In this document: positions 34,130 to 42,537 of the stretch, one piece after another
How the letters are laid out: each line of letters opens with the position of its first letter
Numbering within the stretch: position 1 is the first letter of the stretch
DNA from: Cytobacillus oceanisediminis
Lineage (GTDB): Bacteria > Bacillota > Bacilli > Bacillales > Cytobacillaceae
DNA length: 64,000 nt
NCBI RefSeq assembly: GCF_003182355.1
Contig: NZ_QGTW01000001.1
Location: forward strand, 744,001 to 808,000
Direction of reading: 5' to 3'
Notes under the pieces: generated by a model
What the model was told of the DNA's origin: nothing
The model's database searches: none
The model's input: only the letters and a program-made list of their open reading frames with translations
Made by a program: the position numbers and the translations under genes

Positions 34130-34687
34130 TTATCTGTTGTTCAACCAAGGAAGAAGTTCTTCATGTTTATAAGTATTTTCAGTTTCTGAAATAATTTCAG
34201 AAAGAAGAATATCAATAGAATCCGTTAATAAGTTTAGCGTTTGCAGGACAGACCCATTTTCAAATCGATCCAATGACAATGACACAGGTAGCTCATCCTC
34301 GTCTAAAATAAGGTAGTCTCCATTAGGAAGAACCATAACATCAATAATCAAATCCTCAAAGGATACTAACTTATCGGTCATATATGTGTTTTTTACAATA
34401 TTAAAATAGGAACCTAAATACTCCCCTTTTTGATCTCTCCAGATGTATAAATTATATGGACGATCTTTCCAGTAATATGCAATTGTATAACTACCTTTCG
34501 GAATCGTTAATTTTGTTTGGTTTGCTATCATCGTAAAGGATTCTTGAATGATATGGAAAAGCACTGCACTTTGATTTTGTGCTTTTAATAGCATGCAGTT
34601 ATATTCAACAACTACAGAGTCGTACCGTATTTTTCTCTCTATTATTTTATCGCCACGTTGAAGAGGGAGTATGCTTAAATTCACCAC
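34130..34687 (-). CDS. DUF402 family protein
   Basis: 185 residues with the DUF402 core: IPKGSYTIAYYWKDRPYNLY near residue 83, GEYLGSYFNIV and DLIIDVMVLPNGDYLILDED with the DEDELP metal-type motif near 128. Relatives include nucleotide phosphatases and FomD-like proteins, which bind divalent metal through these acidic residues. GTG start with AAGGAG upstream. The substrate is unknown. Confidence 0.85.
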   Translation of the reverse strand: MVNLSILPLQRGDKIIERKIRYDSVVVEYNCMLLKAQNQSAVLFHIIQESFTMIANQTKLTIPKGSYTIAYYWKDRPYNLYIWRDQKGEYLGSYFNIVKNTYMTDKLVSFEDLIIDVMVLPNGDYLILDEDELPVSLSLDRFENGSVLQTLNLLTDSIDILLSEIISETENTYKHEELLPWLNNR

Positions 34688-34849
34688 AGCTTTAGTTTCT
34701 CCTTCCTATCTAATGTTCCTTCCCAAAACAATTTTGTTTATTAAGAGTAACATAGAATTTTTCCTTTACCGTTATTAATCGATTATACAGGTTTTATAAA
34801 TCAAAATTTCATTCAATTACATGGGCAATTTGTGCAAAAAGAAAAAAAT

Positions 34850-34880
34850 AAAAAAGCTCACCAATCGGTAAGCTTTTTTG
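34850..34880. terminator. bidirectional hairpin
   Basis: AAAAAAGCT and AGCTTTTTT flank CACCAATCGGTA. It is probably the terminator of the gene fragment downstream or of the YozG-like unit. Confidence 0.6.
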
Positions 34881-34885
34881 CTTAA

Positions 34886-34993
34886 TGCTTTTCTATCCCG
34901 CTTAATTATAAACAGACTCCGGAAGATTATGAACGTATTTATGGACATGTTCAAAATTTCCTGGAAACAAAACCTAAAGTATACCTTGAATAA
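34886..34993 (+). pseudogene. C-terminal scrap of an unknown gene
   Basis: An open stretch CFSIPLNYKQTPEDYERIYG and HVQNFLETKPKVYLE ends in TAA. It lacks a start and RBS. The composition looks protein-like, but I cannot name the family. Confidence 0.25.
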
Positions 34994-35017
34994 AATTTTT
35001 AGAGAAATTGGTGTCTA

Positions 35018-35239
35018 TTATTCTTGAGTTTCTTCGTCACTTTTGTATTCTAAAATATCTCCAGGCTGACAGTCTAAAGCCTTACAAATTGCCTCTAGAG
35101 TTGTAAGCCTAATTGCTTTTGCCTTTCCATTTTTCAATATAGAAAGGTTAGCCATTGTTATTCCAACTCTCTCCGAAAGTTCAGTTACGCTCATTTTCCT
35201 TTTCGCCAGCATCACATCAATATTGATTATAATTGCCAT
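35018..35239 (-). CDS. XRE-family HTH regulator, YozG-like
   Basis: 73 residues: MAIIINIDVMLAKRKMSVTE, LSERVGITMANLSILKNGKA and ICKALDCQPGDILEYKSDEE, the ending typical of small Cro/C1-type proteins of this group. GAGGTG sits seven bases before the ATG at 35239. The gene follows the DUF2975 membrane protein by 10 bp, like yoaS-yozG of B. subtilis. It probably regulates its own pair. Confidence 0.88.
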   Translation of the reverse strand: MAIIINIDVMLAKRKMSVTELSERVGITMANLSILKNGKAKAIRLTTLEAICKALDCQPGDILEYKSDEETQE

Positions 35240-35249
35240 TGTTTTCACC

Positions 35250-35732
35250 TCAGACCGTTAAATCATTTTCTGATTTTATATCAATTGCTTCTTGTAAAAG
35301 TTTTTGGAGAACAGCCGCAAAGACTGCGATAACCATCGAAGCAAAAGGTACAACCAATCCGACGAAGATGACACCTGGGGCGTCGTCTATCTCCGCAAAG
35401 AGATAGAAAAGCGGCAAGACTAGCACATGCAGACTACTGATTGTGATTGCACAGTATTTGATTTTCTTTAAAGCTTTTACAGATAATTCGGAGAAAGCTT
35501 TATTCTTGTCAATATAGCGTAAAAGTTTGAAAGCCTGATACAAAGCAAAGTAAAAAGGGATAGCCGATGCATAAAAAACGATGGAAACGAGATATTTTAT
35601 ATAAGGAAACTCTGGAAGCAACTTTGCTGCAATATTCCCTAACTCAGGTACCAAAAAGATGCACAAAGCAAGAATTGGGACCCCCAAAAGAATAACAGCT
35701 ATTTTTAAAAACAACGTTGTTACTTTTTTCAT
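35250..35732 (-). CDS. DUF2975 membrane protein, YoaS-like
   Basis: 160 residues with four hydrophobic helices (LFLKIAVILLGVPILALCIF, IKYLVSIVFYASAIPFYFAL, ITISSLHVLVLPLFYLFAEI, GLVVPFASMVIAVFAAVLQ). GAGGTG precedes the ATG at 35732. It is first in a two-gene unit with the YozG-like regulator. A broken paralogous pair lies at 58459-58675. Function is unknown. Confidence 0.86.
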   Translation of the reverse strand: MKKVTTLFLKIAVILLGVPILALCIFLVPELGNIAAKLLPEFPYIKYLVSIVFYASAIPFYFALYQAFKLLRYIDKNKAFSELSVKALKKIKYCAITISSLHVLVLPLFYLFAEIDDAPGVIFVGLVVPFASMVIAVFAAVLQKLLQEAIDIKSENDLTV

Positions 35733-35863
35733 AAAAAGCACCTCACTTAAAATTGTTAGTAATTTGATTTTAATACATAATTTATCGAGATTCAATAAAA
35801 ATTTTCTTGTTTTTAATACATTATTATCGTTTCGTCAGATTCCTTCTATTTTTTTAAAACAAA

Positions 35864-36067
35864 GGCTCTATTAAATTAGCCTGTTGATTTCAGCACGAGG
35901 CACTCCCTTTCCACGGACGGTCCGACGCTCCTCGTCGCTTTGCTCCTTCTGGTCTCCCTTTGATCCACACTCCTGCAGGACGTTCAATAAGCATCCTCGA
36001 ATAAACACCGTACGAAGAAACTGCGAATGCATTTTCGAGGAGCTCGTGCCTTCGCTTTAACAGAGCC
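35864..36067. mobile_element. MITE-like element, copy 3 (internally shortened)
   Basis: The ends GGCTCTATTAAA and TTTAACAGAGCC pair. It matches copy 2 for most of its length but lacks about 40 bp (the TCAACAGGGTGCTAAAA part) just inside the right end. Confidence 0.85.
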
Positions 36068-36071
36068 AAAA

Positions 36072-36101
36072 TAAAAAAGCATTCCTCATTGCAAGAAATG
36101 C
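36072..36101 (-). terminator. terminator of the AEC transporter gene
   Basis: On the minus strand AGCATTTC and GGAATGCT pair, followed by TTTTTTATTTTGG. It lies between a MITE and a type A core. Confidence 0.65.
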
Positions 36102-36125
36102 TCTATACTTTTAAATTATACAATT

Positions 36126-36165
36126 TATAACTTGTTCAACTAACATGCCCCTTTAACTTAACAAG
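36126..36165 (-). repeat. type A repeat, core 1
   Basis: TTCAACTAACATGCCCCTTT, AACTTAACAAGAAAC. Confidence 0.6.
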
Positions 36166-36215
36166 AAACCGATACAGCTAATTATTTTTTCGTACCGAAC
36201 TTTTTATTTCATTTT

Positions 36216-37139
36216 TTAAAATAATATTTTGGATAGATAAACAACAGTAGTAACAGTAATCATGCTGCATAAAGTTGTTAATAAAACAACTTGTGCAGCA
36301 TATTCCGGATGATTTCCATATTCCAAGGCAATAAGTGAACTATTTCTTGAAGCAGGGAACGAGCTTGCAATAAACAACGCCTGTGCAACTGTACCTTCTA
36401 AACTTAATATTAAAATTGCGACAAACGCAATACAAGGTGCCAATATGAGCCTGCAAAGAAGACTTAGTACCAATGGAGTTGATAACCTATGGATTTTTAT
36501 AAACGCACTCTGCGCCCCAAGTGTAATGAGAGCTATCGCCAAAAAAGCATTTGATGTATTTTCTATCGGTGTCCATATAAATTCTGGTATTTTAATAGAT
36601 GTTGCTTGGAGAAAAATCCCTAACAAAAAGGCATAAAACACAGGGTTTCTTAAGAATATTTTCATTGCCTGGAATCCTTTACTATCAACAGATAAAGAAT
36701 TATATAATCCATAGGTATAGGTAAGAAGATTTTGAAAAATCATAACAACTACTTGAATAGATAAACCTAACGGATTATGCTGAAAAACAAGTTGACTCAC
36801 AGGTAACCCAAAATTGCCGGAGTTTATAAGTACAACGCTATTTTTGAAGGTAGCAGATAACCTGTTTTCAAATTTAAACACCTTAGAAATACCTGTACTT
36901 ACGCCAATCAAAAATAGATTTTGTATAGCAAGGAAACTAATAATATATACGAAGATGTTTCCTCCTAATGTACTCCCATATGTACTAGTAAAGCCTACTG
37001 CAGGCATTAATAAATAATTATTTAATTTAGACAACGTCCTCATATCAAAGGTGAATTTCCGGTGGAGAATTGCACCGACTCCTATAAGTGAAAAAACCGG
37101 AAAAAACACTTTAATTAAAATAAGAAGTAAAATCTCCAT
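36216..37139 (-). CDS. AEC-family transporter (auxin efflux carrier type)
   Basis: 307 residues with about ten hydrophobic helices in two inverted halves. FFPVFSLIGVGAILHRKFTF opens the protein, and INSGNFGLPVSQLVF is the conserved NxGNxGLP motif of the first half. The second half has SSFPASRNSSLIALEYGNHP. Bacterial AEC carriers move organic acids such as malate. GGAGGAG precedes the ATG at 37139. A LysR gene lies upstream beyond a small gene. Confidence 0.88.
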   Translation of the reverse strand: MEILLLILIKVFFPVFSLIGVGAILHRKFTFDMRTLSKLNNYLLMPAVGFTSTYGSTLGGNIFVYIISFLAIQNLFLIGVSTGISKVFKFENRLSATFKNSVVLINSGNFGLPVSQLVFQHNPLGLSIQVVVMIFQNLLTYTYGLYNSLSVDSKGFQAMKIFLRNPVFYAFLLGIFLQATSIKIPEFIWTPIENTSNAFLAIALITLGAQSAFIKIHRLSTPLVLSLLCRLILAPCIAFVAILILSLEGTVAQALFIASSFPASRNSSLIALEYGNHPEYAAQVVLLTTLCSMITVTTVVYLSKILF

Positions 37140-37195
37140 AAAGTACTCCTCCATTTAAATGCATGCAACATTCCTCAATTATTTATTTTGTTTTA

Positions 37196-37510
37196 TCAAT
37201 AAAATGGTTCAAATATCTGGATAAACACACTATAGTCATTCTTGTAATATACCGTAAAAGCGACGTCATACTTACTGGTAGTCTCATCATGTATTTCTTT
37301 GATTCCGTTAATCGGTAACCCAAAATATTTTCCCGTTATTGGTTCGCTTATCATAATTCGTTCAGGGTGAATGTGAATGATAGCACTTTTAACGTAACTC
37401 ATAAAATTAAAACCACCCATATATGCCATATCATCTATCAATATTGCATCAAAATTTTTTCCTTCATGCTGTTTAACCATCGGTACCAGCATCTTCGATA
37501 GTTCGTTCAT
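37196..37510 (-). CDS. hypothetical protein
   Basis: 104 residues: MNELSKMLVPMVKQHEGKNF, DAILIDDMAYMGGFNFMSYV, GLPINGIKEIHDETTSKYDV. No membrane helix. GAGGGGGAG just upstream of the ATG is a strong RBS, so it is probably real. I do not recognise it. It lies between the LysR gene and the AEC transporter in the same direction. Confidence 0.6.
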   Translation of the reverse strand: MNELSKMLVPMVKQHEGKNFDAILIDDMAYMGGFNFMSYVKSAIIHIHPERIMISEPITGKYFGLPINGIKEIHDETTSKYDVAFTVYYKNDYSVFIQIFEPFY

Positions 37511-37607
37511 TTTCTCTCCCCCTCAGCAATTTAATTATAAAAAGGCTAAAAAATTTATTAAAATACAAATAAGCTATCGGGAGGCATTCAAAAAATGAAT
37601 AAACAAA

Positions 37608-37637
37608 GAAAAAAGCATGGGTAATGAACCCATGCCT
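37608..37637 (-). terminator. terminator of the LysR gene
   Basis: GCATGGG and CCCATGC, with TTTTTTC on the minus strand. Confidence 0.8.
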
Positions 37638-37640
37638 TGA

Positions 37641-38513
37641 TTAAATATCATTAATAAAATCCATTTTTTTAATAAACTCTACAAATTCTTTAATTACTTT
37701 TAATTCCAGAGATTCCTGATGATACAGCATCCACGTTTTCCTCACAAGTGGTTGACCGCTTTCATTATTCAAATTAATACGATACAGACTTGAATGATCC
37801 TCGACAAGTACGCTGGGAAGAATTCCATACCCTAATCCATTCAACACCATTTCTTTACATGTATCTGCTTTATCAACTTCCATCCCAATTATGGGAGGTT
37901 CAGAAAATGTTCTAGTCCACCAATTATCGACTAATGCCTTTAATGCATTATCTGTATCATACTGAACTCTCGGTAATGACGGTAAATCCTTTAGTTCAAT
38001 TTTTTCCTTTGAGGTGATGCAGATATTTTCTTCAAAAAGGAGATGCTTAGAACCACCCCAATGATAATCCCCTCTCACAATTCCAATATGAACTTCACGA
38101 TTATAAACGAGGTCAAAAGCTTCTCGACTCCATCCAGTTGTAACTTTAAAATTCACTTTAGGAAACTGCTCACGAAACAGTTTTAAAAGACCTGGCAATT
38201 TATGTCTCGTAATATAATTAGAGACCCCTAATCGTAAAGTACCGCTTATTTCATGATCCATGTTTTGAACCGTTTCTTTAATTTGACGAAGTCGACCAAG
38301 CATTTCATCTGCACATTTAACCAAATATTCTCCTTGGGGTGTAAATTGGACTCCCTTTGCACCTCTGCTAATAATAGCTTGATCGTATTCCATTTCAATT
38401 TGTTGGATTCTCTTCGTTAACGAAGGTTGTGATATATATAAACTTTGTGCTGTTTTCGTAATGTTCTTTTTTTCATATAGAACTTTTAATATTTGCCAAT
38501 CCCGTTCATCCAT
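37641..38513 (-). CDS. LysR-family transcriptional regulator
   Basis: 290 residues: MDERDWQILKVLYEKKNITK and TAQSLYISQPSLTKRIQQIE form the winged HTH; the effector domain runs from GTLRLGVSNYITRH. GGAGGAAATC supports the ATG at 38513. The AEC transporter downstream is a possible target, although a terminator lies between. LysR effectors are small molecules; none can be named. Confidence 0.9.
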   Translation of the reverse strand: MDERDWQILKVLYEKKNITKTAQSLYISQPSLTKRIQQIEMEYDQAIISRGAKGVQFTPQGEYLVKCADEMLGRLRQIKETVQNMDHEISGTLRLGVSNYITRHKLPGLLKLFREQFPKVNFKVTTGWSREAFDLVYNREVHIGIVRGDYHWGGSKHLLFEENICITSKEKIELKDLPSLPRVQYDTDNALKALVDNWWTRTFSEPPIIGMEVDKADTCKEMVLNGLGYGILPSVLVEDHSSLYRINLNNESGQPLVRKTWMLYHQESLELKVIKEFVEFIKKMDFINDI

Positions 38514-38732
38514 GATTTCCTCCATAAAAATATAAAACGATTATTTTTAACCTTTGGAAATGATAAATATAACCTCTATTTTATCTCGATAGGATTAGCT
38601 AATTCAACTATATTGCCCCTACAGGACTAATCCCCTTTACTTTAAGTGAAATTCGTTCTAATCCTCGGATATACCGAGTGTTTTTTTGTAAATAATAAGA
38701 TTGTTAAAACAAGAAATGGAGGAGGATTTGTA

Positions 38733-38891
38733 ATGCAACAGGATCGACAAGCTAAAGAGAATTTGGGTTCTATTACGAAACCGGAATTTTCCGGAACTGA
38801 TGCACAAAAAGTAAAACAAGAAATTCAAAAAGATGTAAGTGAAGGGCAAGGTGCAATGACTGCCCGAGAAGCAGGAGCAATGCGAGATTAA
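38733..38891 (+). CDS. 52-residue hydrophilic protein, possibly spore-associated
   Basis: MQQDRQAKENLGSITKPEFS, GTDAQKVKQEIQKDVSEGQG, AMTAREAGAMRD. GGAGGAGGATT precedes the ATG and a strong terminator follows, which supports a real gene. It is rich in Gln, Glu, Lys and Ala, with no cysteine or hydrophobic segment, like small acid-soluble proteins, but it lacks the GPR protease site of alpha/beta SASPs. I do not recognise the family. Confidence 0.65.
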   Translation: MQQDRQAKENLGSITKPEFSGTDAQKVKQEIQKDVSEGQGAMTAREAGAMRD

Positions 38892-38920
38892 AAAACCACT
38901 CAGCGTGGTTTTTTTTTCTG
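38889..38920 (+). terminator. terminator of the small gene
   Basis: AAAAACCAC and GTGGTTTTT around TCAGC, then TTTT. Confidence 0.85.
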
Positions 38921-39040
38921 CTTTAAAATTAAACACTTTACATCTCTCATTTCGATTTCATAAAGATGCCGTAAATTTAAGGATTAGGCACGGTTTGTTT
39001 GAAAGACCCTCTCAAGTGATTTTCGTGAATATCAAAAAAT

Positions 39041-39131
39041 TAATCTGCCCCTATTATAGTTAAATAAGAAAAAATCCACCTGTTTTGGCAGCTGGATTTT
39101 CAATTCTTCCACCAGGTACATTTCTTCACAG
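39041..39131 (-). repeat. type A dispersed repeat, full copy
   Basis: TTAATCTGCCCCTATTATAG, TTAAATAAGAAAAAATCCAC, CTGTTTTGGCAGCTGGATTT, CAATTCTTCCACCAGGTACA, TTTCTTCACAGTC. It lies just downstream of the DMT gene on the minus strand. Confidence 0.7.
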
Positions 39132-39147
39132 TCTTTTGAACATGCAG

Positions 39148-40050
39148 TTAGTTTTTCTCTAATACAGATCCTTTTTTTGATACGGGAGCATTTTTGCCTA
39201 ATATAACAGAGAAGACAACAACCATTGCTATTACAAGAGTGAAAAATGTAATGGATTCATCTAGAAATACTGTTGCAAAGAGAATCATTAAAAATGGCTG
39301 TAAGTATTGAACCTGACTAACTCTTGCTATTCCGCCCATAGCCATTCCGCTATACCAAGCAACATATGCTAGAAATTGACTAACTACTGCGAGGTAAATA
39401 AAACTAACCCAAGCTTGTAAAGGGGCATGGATCATTTCAGTTGTAAGGTTTAGCCCAACTGGAATAATGAAAAATGGAGCACCGATCATAATTGCCCAAG
39501 CAATCACTTGCCAGCTGCCTAATTCTTTCGCTAATCCCCCACCTTCTGCGTAACTAAGTCCAAGTAAAAGCACTGCTGCTAGTAAAGCTAAATCGGGAAA
39601 TTGTAATTGACCGAATCCAAGATGAAGTGCATACATAATAACAGCTAAAGAGCCGATTACACTTGAAATCCAGAATTTGAGAGAAGGGATTTCACCTGCT
39701 CTAAACATAGCAAATCCGGCTGTTGCTAATGGTAACAGGGCTAATTCCACAGCACCATGAGAAACAGGCAAGGATTCCATTGCCCAAGAAGTGAGGAGAG
39801 GAAATCCTAAAACTGCACCAAAAGCAACAATAAGTAGACTTTTGAATTGGCGAGGAGAAGGTAGTTTTTCTTTTCTAACAATCAATACCACAGCTACCAA
39901 AAAGGCTGCAACCACTGTCCTTCCTAAACCAACGACCGTAGTACCAAAATACTCTACTGCAATACTTGTAGAAGGGAGCGTTAAGCTAAAACAAATGACA
40001 CCTACTAATCCCAACAATAATCCAAATTTCTCTCTGGTTTCTCTCTGCAT
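39148..40050 (-). CDS. EamA-family drug/metabolite transporter
   Basis: 300 residues with ten membrane helices in two EamA repeats (GLLLGLVGVICFSLTLPSTS at the start, WVSFIYLAVVSQFLAYVAWY and GMAMGGIARVSQVQYLQPFL in the second). DMT exporters move amino acids and other metabolites out. It is divergent from a MocR regulator, a pairing common in bacteria, which suggests regulated export of an amino compound. Confidence 0.88.
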   Translation of the reverse strand: MQRETREKFGLLLGLVGVICFSLTLPSTSIAVEYFGTTVVGLGRTVVAAFLVAVVLIVRKEKLPSPRQFKSLLIVAFGAVLGFPLLTSWAMESLPVSHGAVELALLPLATAGFAMFRAGEIPSLKFWISSVIGSLAVIMYALHLGFGQLQFPDLALLAAVLLLGLSYAEGGGLAKELGSWQVIAWAIMIGAPFFIIPVGLNLTTEMIHAPLQAWVSFIYLAVVSQFLAYVAWYSGMAMGGIARVSQVQYLQPFLMILFATVFLDESITFFTLVIAMVVVFSVILGKNAPVSKKGSVLEKN

Positions 40051-40180
40051 CTTATCCTGCCCCTATCTTTTAATTTTTGAGAATATCTGTATCATTTTCT
40101 GCTTTTCAAATGCACAGTTCTGATATAATTAAATGATAATGGGGTACATACAATAAAATAAATCATTATTTTACCCATCT

Positions 40181-40199
40181 GTACTGGTACAATTAAAGG
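40181..40199. promoter_or_regulatory. predicted MocR binding site
   Basis: GTACTGGTAC with AATTAA following, between the divergent DMT and MocR genes. A related GGGGTACATACAA lies upstream. Confidence 0.4.
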
Positions 40200-40210
40200 G
40201 GAATTAATAT

Positions 40211-41587
40211 ATGAGTTCAAAATACATCAAGATAATGGAAGAAATTAAACTTCGGCTAGCAGATAGATCGCTTATTGCAGGCAGTAAGCTCCCTTCTGTT
40301 CGTCAATTATCTGAGTATTTTTCATGCAGCAAAAATACGGTCATTAAGGCATACGTCGAACTAGAAAAAGAGCATTTAATTTATTCAGTTCCTAAAAGTG
40401 GCTACTTTGTTGTGAATGAATTTCAAAATGCTACGAATGAAAATGACGTGATTGATTTCTTGTCTGCTGGACCAGATAAAAACGTTATGCCTTATGTTGA
40501 ATTTCAACATTGTATGAATAAAGCAATTGAACAATATAAAGAAGAGCTTTTTACATACTCTGATCAACAAGGGCTTTACTCATTACGAGTACAGTTAGTG
40601 AAATATTTGCAGAATCTGCAGGTGTTCACTCAACCTGAAAGAGTAGTCGTAGTTTCTGGGTCGCAGCAAGCCCTTAATTTATTAATTTCTATGCCGTTTC
40701 CAAATGGAAAAAACAATATTCTAATTGAACAGCCTACTTATTTCGGATTCATTGAGTCCATCAATCTACAGCAAGCTAATACTTTTGGAATTGAATTATC
40801 GATGGAAGGCATTGATCTTGATCGTCTGGAATACATTTTTCGAAATAATGATATAAAATTTTTCTATATTATCCCGAGATTTCACAATCCACTTGGACAT
40901 TGTTACTCGAATAGCGAAAAGAAAAAAATCGTTGAGTTAGCTGAAAAATACGATGTATATATAGTGGAAGATGATTTTTTAGGAGACCTTGACCCAAATG
41001 CAAAATCAGATCCTTTATTTTCTTTTGATCCTTCCGGGAGAGTAATTTATATTAAAAGCTTTTCGAAAATTTTCCTCCCAGGATTAAGGATTGCTGCAGT
41101 CGTTCTTCCTACATTGATGATTAACAATTTTTTAAGATATAAATTTAGTTCAGATTTTAATAGTTCAGCACTTTCTCAAGGTGCACTAGAAATCTATTTA
41201 AAAAGTGGTATGTTTAATAGCCATCTCAAAAAAATAAAAGAGGTATACCGTACTAAAATGCAAATCCTTCAAGAAGCCTGTGAATTATTGCTACCAGCTA
41301 ATACTTGTTTTTCAAAACCGACTTCAGGATTTTATCTAACCATCCGTTTGCCCGAGAATGTGACAGCGAAACAGGTAGTTCATATGCTAAACGAACAGCA
41401 TATATTTGTTGATGATGCATCTAGAATGTTTTTGCCAGAATATAAAAAGGAAAATCTCCTTCGATTAAGCATCTCTCAAGTGAACGAGAGTCAGATTAAG
41501 CTAGGTGTAGAGCGATTGGCTCACTGTATTGCTTTAATTAGCAGCAGAAAAAATCATATTACTCCAAATAACTTTTTACTCCTTTAG
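40211..41587 (+). CDS. MocR-family regulator (GntR HTH fused to aminotransferase)
   Basis: 458 residues. Residues 1-70 are a GntR winged HTH (LIAGSKLPSVRQLSEYFSCS, KNTVIKAYVELEKEHL). From about 110 there is a fold-type I aminotransferase domain: VVSGSQQALNLLISM, IIPRFHNPLGHCYS, EDDFLGDLDPN and the PLP lysine in IKSFSKIFLPGLRIA. MocR proteins use PLP-amino acid adducts as signals. AAAGGGGAA precedes the ATG. The likely target is the divergent exporter. Confidence 0.92.
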   Translation: MSSKYIKIMEEIKLRLADRSLIAGSKLPSVRQLSEYFSCSKNTVIKAYVELEKEHLIYSVPKSGYFVVNEFQNATNENDVIDFLSAGPDKNVMPYVEFQHCMNKAIEQYKEELFTYSDQQGLYSLRVQLVKYLQNLQVFTQPERVVVVSGSQQALNLLISMPFPNGKNNILIEQPTYFGFIESINLQQANTFGIELSMEGIDLDRLEYIFRNNDIKFFYIIPRFHNPLGHCYSNSEKKKIVELAEKYDVYIVEDDFLGDLDPNAKSDPLFSFDPSGRVIYIKSFSKIFLPGLRIAAVVLPTLMINNFLRYKFSSDFNSSALSQGALEIYLKSGMFNSHLKKIKEVYRTKMQILQEACELLLPANTCFSKPTSGFYLTIRLPENVTAKQVVHMLNEQHIFVDDASRMFLPEYKKENLLRLSISQVNESQIKLGVERLAHCIALISSRKNHITPNNFLLL

Positions 41588-41734
41588 TATGGGTGAGTTT
41601 ATATTGAGGGTCGCATCATGTGAATTTCCAGCACTAAGAAAATATACTCAAAACGGTTATTTATGTCACTTAGAATTTGAGCAATCATCTGAGACATATT
41701 CCACTCTCCTAATCAACTTGCTTTTAAATAAAAC

Positions 41735-41770
41735 TAAGCCTCTCAAAACGATGATTTTTGAGAGGGTTCC
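41735..41770 (+). terminator. terminator of the MocR gene
   Basis: CCTCTCAAAA and TTTTTGAGAGG pair around CGATGA. Confidence 0.7.
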
Positions 41771-41819
41771 TCCATTAACATGCATCCGATGTATTGAAAA
41801 CTTCTTGTTAGTACCTTAT

Positions 41820-41920
41820 CGAACTAACCTGCCCTTTCGTTCAAAAAGAAAAAGCCACCAGTTGGCAGCTAATCTTTCAATCTTGTATCCGTTAGTTTAT
41901 GTAAAATTCTTCGTAAACTT
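41820..41920 (-). repeat. type A dispersed repeat, full copy
   Basis: CGAACTAACCTGCCCTTTCG, AAAAAGCCACCAGTTGGCAG, TCTTGTATCCGTTAGTTTAT, TTCTTCGTAAACTTG. It lies downstream of the DinB gene on the minus strand. Confidence 0.75.
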
Positions 41921-41957
41921 GCATATTAGAACCCCAAAAAGTTCTTAATACCCTTTA

Positions 41958-42458
41958 TCAATAGGATTTAGACAGCTTTATATCTTTTATTTGCTCTATA
42001 TGTCTTTGCTCGTGTAAGTACAGTAATTCAATCCATTGCTCTAAAGATAATTCACCAAATGCAGGATGGTTCGCTGCTCTTTTAGATAGGATAGACCTAT
42101 CATTAATTGTACGAAGGACATTTAATAAATTTTCTCTTGATTGAGATAAAAATTTTAAAATAATCTCAACATTTAAAGGATCTTCAGATGGTTTAGCTAT
42201 TTCTGGTGATTCGAATTTTTGGGATCTATCAGAAGCTAAATGAATAGGTTTATGGGAAACACTCTCGTATTCTTTACCATTTAATCCGTTTACTATAGAT
42301 TTTGTAAATAAATCTTCTGACAAATATAAATGATGACAAACTTGTGCGATGCTCCACTTATCTGGGGCAGGCTTTTCATTTATTTCTTCATCATTTAATT
42401 TTTTAACCTCGCTAATTAACTGTTTACTCGATTCTAGCAATAAATCCAATGTTTTCAT
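41958..42458 (-). CDS. DinB-family protein
   Basis: 166 residues, four-helix bundle. KWSIAQVCHHLYLSEDLFTK carries the first metal-ligand histidine, and ELLYLHEQRHIEQIK the HxxxHxxQ pair near the end. This is the DinB_2/YfiT metal-dependent hydrolase or thiol transferase fold. Function within the family is diverse. GGAGAG precedes the ATG. Confidence 0.88.
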   Translation of the reverse strand: MKTLDLLLESSKQLISEVKKLNDEEINEKPAPDKWSIAQVCHHLYLSEDLFTKSIVNGLNGKEYESVSHKPIHLASDRSQKFESPEIAKPSEDPLNVEIILKFLSQSRENLLNVLRTINDRSILSKRAANHPAFGELSLEQWIELLYLHEQRHIEQIKDIKLSKSY

Positions 42459-42537
42459 TGTATCTCTCCAAAGAAATTAATTTTTTGACCTCAGATTTGT
42501 GTAAGTATGTAACAATTAGTATAAATTCTCTAAAAGC

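Noticed and set aside
33985..34194. A 69-codon plus-strand frame after dsdA
   Set aside because: It runs over a type B repeat and antisense to the DUF402 gene end, with no RBS.
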